A DNA stretch of 14,943 nucleotides. It comes from an archaeon UBA55 (lineage in GTDB: Archaea > Undinarchaeota > Undinarchaeia > Undinarchaeales > Undinarchaeaceae). Made by a program: the position numbers and the translations under genes. Positions within the stretch are counted from its first letter, which is position 1. Every line of letters starts with the position of its first letter. Under the pieces are notes generated by a model. The model made no database searches. It was not told where the DNA came from and saw nothing but the letters and a program-made list of their open reading frames with translations. Below are positions 14,149 through 14,943 of the stretch, piece after piece. The DNA lies in contig DAFN01000002.1 of assembly GCA_002495465.1 (NCBI GenBank), positions 525 to 15,467 of the forward strand, given 5' to 3'.

Positions 14149-14164
14149 TGCAATGAATTCTGTT

Positions 14165-14170
14165 GGTGAT
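14165..14170 (+). promoter_or_regulatory. Shine-Dalgarno site of the Mrr-like gene
   Basis: GGTGAT, a direct match to the archaeal anti-Shine-Dalgarno, ends eight bases before ATG 14179 and supports that start. The A/T-rich stretch around 14140-14150 could be its promoter. Confidence 0.5.
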
Positions 14171-14178
14171 GCCCGTTT

Positions 14179-14943
14179 ATGGATGTAAACACACTTCTTG
14201 ACTTTTCAGACGAACTTCTTAGTATGTATGGCTACGTTACTCGCAGGAATGTCGGAGTCCGCGGGGGGAAAATTTTAACGGCCGAGCTGGCAAAAGAAAC
14301 TGGGAAGGAGGGAGAAATAATTCCTTCAAAGGAAGAAGCAGGAGTTCTCTATAAGGTAGATATACTTGCAGAAAAAAAGGACATCGAGAGGCCCTTCGGT
14401 CGAGTGGTTGTTCGCTATAAGCGTGGAACTGATCCTGCTGACGCAGGAGATGTCAATCATATAAGTGCTGTGATGAATGCAGCGCAAGGATATTCTGCAA
14501 TACTTCTTTCAACAACAGGTTTCACAGAGTCTGCAAAAAAGACGGCCGATTCCCTTGGAACAGTTACTCTCATGGGTCCAAAGAAGCTACAACAACTTCT
14601 TGGAAAAGCTATGGTGAAGGAACAGTGGTGGCAAAACGCCCCTGCTTTCCCTGTACTCTGGGATTATGAGAAAGTAAGGTGGAAGCTCAAATGGTTCTTC
14701 GAGAAGATGCTGTTCATAAACTTCAATACTATCTGGTTCATGACTAAGATGCTGGTTTATGAGCCATACTGGAAGTTCTCTTATTCTGTGTCTGACCATG
14801 GCAAGATAAAAGAAGGAACCTTTGCTATAAATGCTGTTACTGGGGAGCTAGATATTTGGAGAGATATTGATCCAGAACTCTGGGCAGAGATTAAGGGTAG
14901 CAAGAAAGAGGCGATTTTCGAGCAGGAAATAATCTACCAGATT
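14179..14943 (+). CDS. Mrr-like (PD-(D/E)XK fold) restriction-endonuclease-family protein, C-terminus outside window
   Basis: The frame is open for 255 codons to the window edge with no stop. Residues about 1-150 resemble the Mrr/type IV restriction nuclease fold: a VDILAE strand with the first acidic residue, then GRVVVRYKRG in place of the usual '(E/Q)xK' strand, and the later VNHISAVMNAAQGYSAILLS plus TTGFTESAKKTADSLG, matching the Mrr 'ttg.ft..A...A' end. The acid/Gln of the motif appears to be Arg here, so activity is uncertain. After about 160 comes a Trp/Phe-rich stretch (VRWKLKWFFEKMLFINFNTI), then YEPYWKFSYSV and AINAVTGELDIW, resembling small domains that follow such nuclease-like modules in archaeal proteins. 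It may be a DNA-defence or repair protein or a membrane-associated regulator. Confidence 0.65.
   Translation, partial: MDVNTLLDFSDELLSMYGYVTRRNVGVRGGKILTAELAKETGKEGEIIPSKEEAGVLYKVDILAEKKDIERPFGRVVVRYKRGTDPADAGDVNHISAVMNAAQGYSAILLSTTGFTESAKKTADSLGTVTLMGPKKLQQLLGKAMVKEQWWQNAPAFPVLWDYEKVRWKLKWFFEKMLFINFNTIWFMTKMLVYEPYWKFSYSVSDHGKIKEGTFAINAVTGELDIWRDIDPELWAEIKGSKKEAIFEQEIIYQI

Overview
The window comes from an archaeon with a very compact genome. The evidence is a transcription factor B gene, an H/ACA RNP Gar1 gene, an archaeal-type Trm1 tRNA methyltransferase, a TrmB-like regulator, and TATA boxes of the TTTATATA type about 25-26 bases before many start codons, so that many mRNAs appear leaderless. 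No gap between genes exceeds about 105 bases. I cannot fix the lineage; the compactness and the many tiny proteins would suit a DPANN-type or similar small-genome archaeon.

Left part (1-4259). The tail of an upstream gene is followed by a Cas4/RecB-like Fe-S nuclease, a Cys-His-Asp papain/transglutaminase-like protein, a 57-residue two-helix membrane protein and a small EF-Tu-domain-II-like protein, all on the plus strand. On the minus strand are a PLP-dependent KBL/BioF-family acyltransferase and a TrmB-like regulator.

Centre (4363-11588), the remarkable part: a ribonucleotide reductase (RNR) locus built from separated modules. In order these are: (1) an NrdD-like protein with an ATP cone and the class III barrel, but without the zinc and glycyl-radical C-terminus and without the usual finger-loop Cys motif; (2) a class II (B12-dependent type) catalytic subunit, 'NrdJ-A', with complete active-site Cys/Asn/Glu but no ATP cone and no C-terminal redox tail; (3) a separate 74-residue protein that is the missing zinc-ribbon/redox tail, starting in a TAATG overlap with NrdJ-A; (4) after its own promoter, a second class II catalytic subunit, 'NrdJ-B', with an ATP cone but also without a tail; (5) a cobalamin adenosyltransferase whose ATG overlaps the NrdJ-B stop and which would make the AdoCbl cofactor. 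My inference is that allosteric and redox modules are shared in trans between RNR subunits. The TrmB-like gene is divergent from this cluster and shares a TATA-like box with it, so it is the obvious candidate regulator.

Right part (11629-14943). A two-helix membrane protein, gar1 and tfb (overlapping TAATG) lie on the plus strand, trm1 converges from the minus strand with a 2-base gap, and an Mrr-like (PD-(D/E)XK) protein runs off the end of the window.
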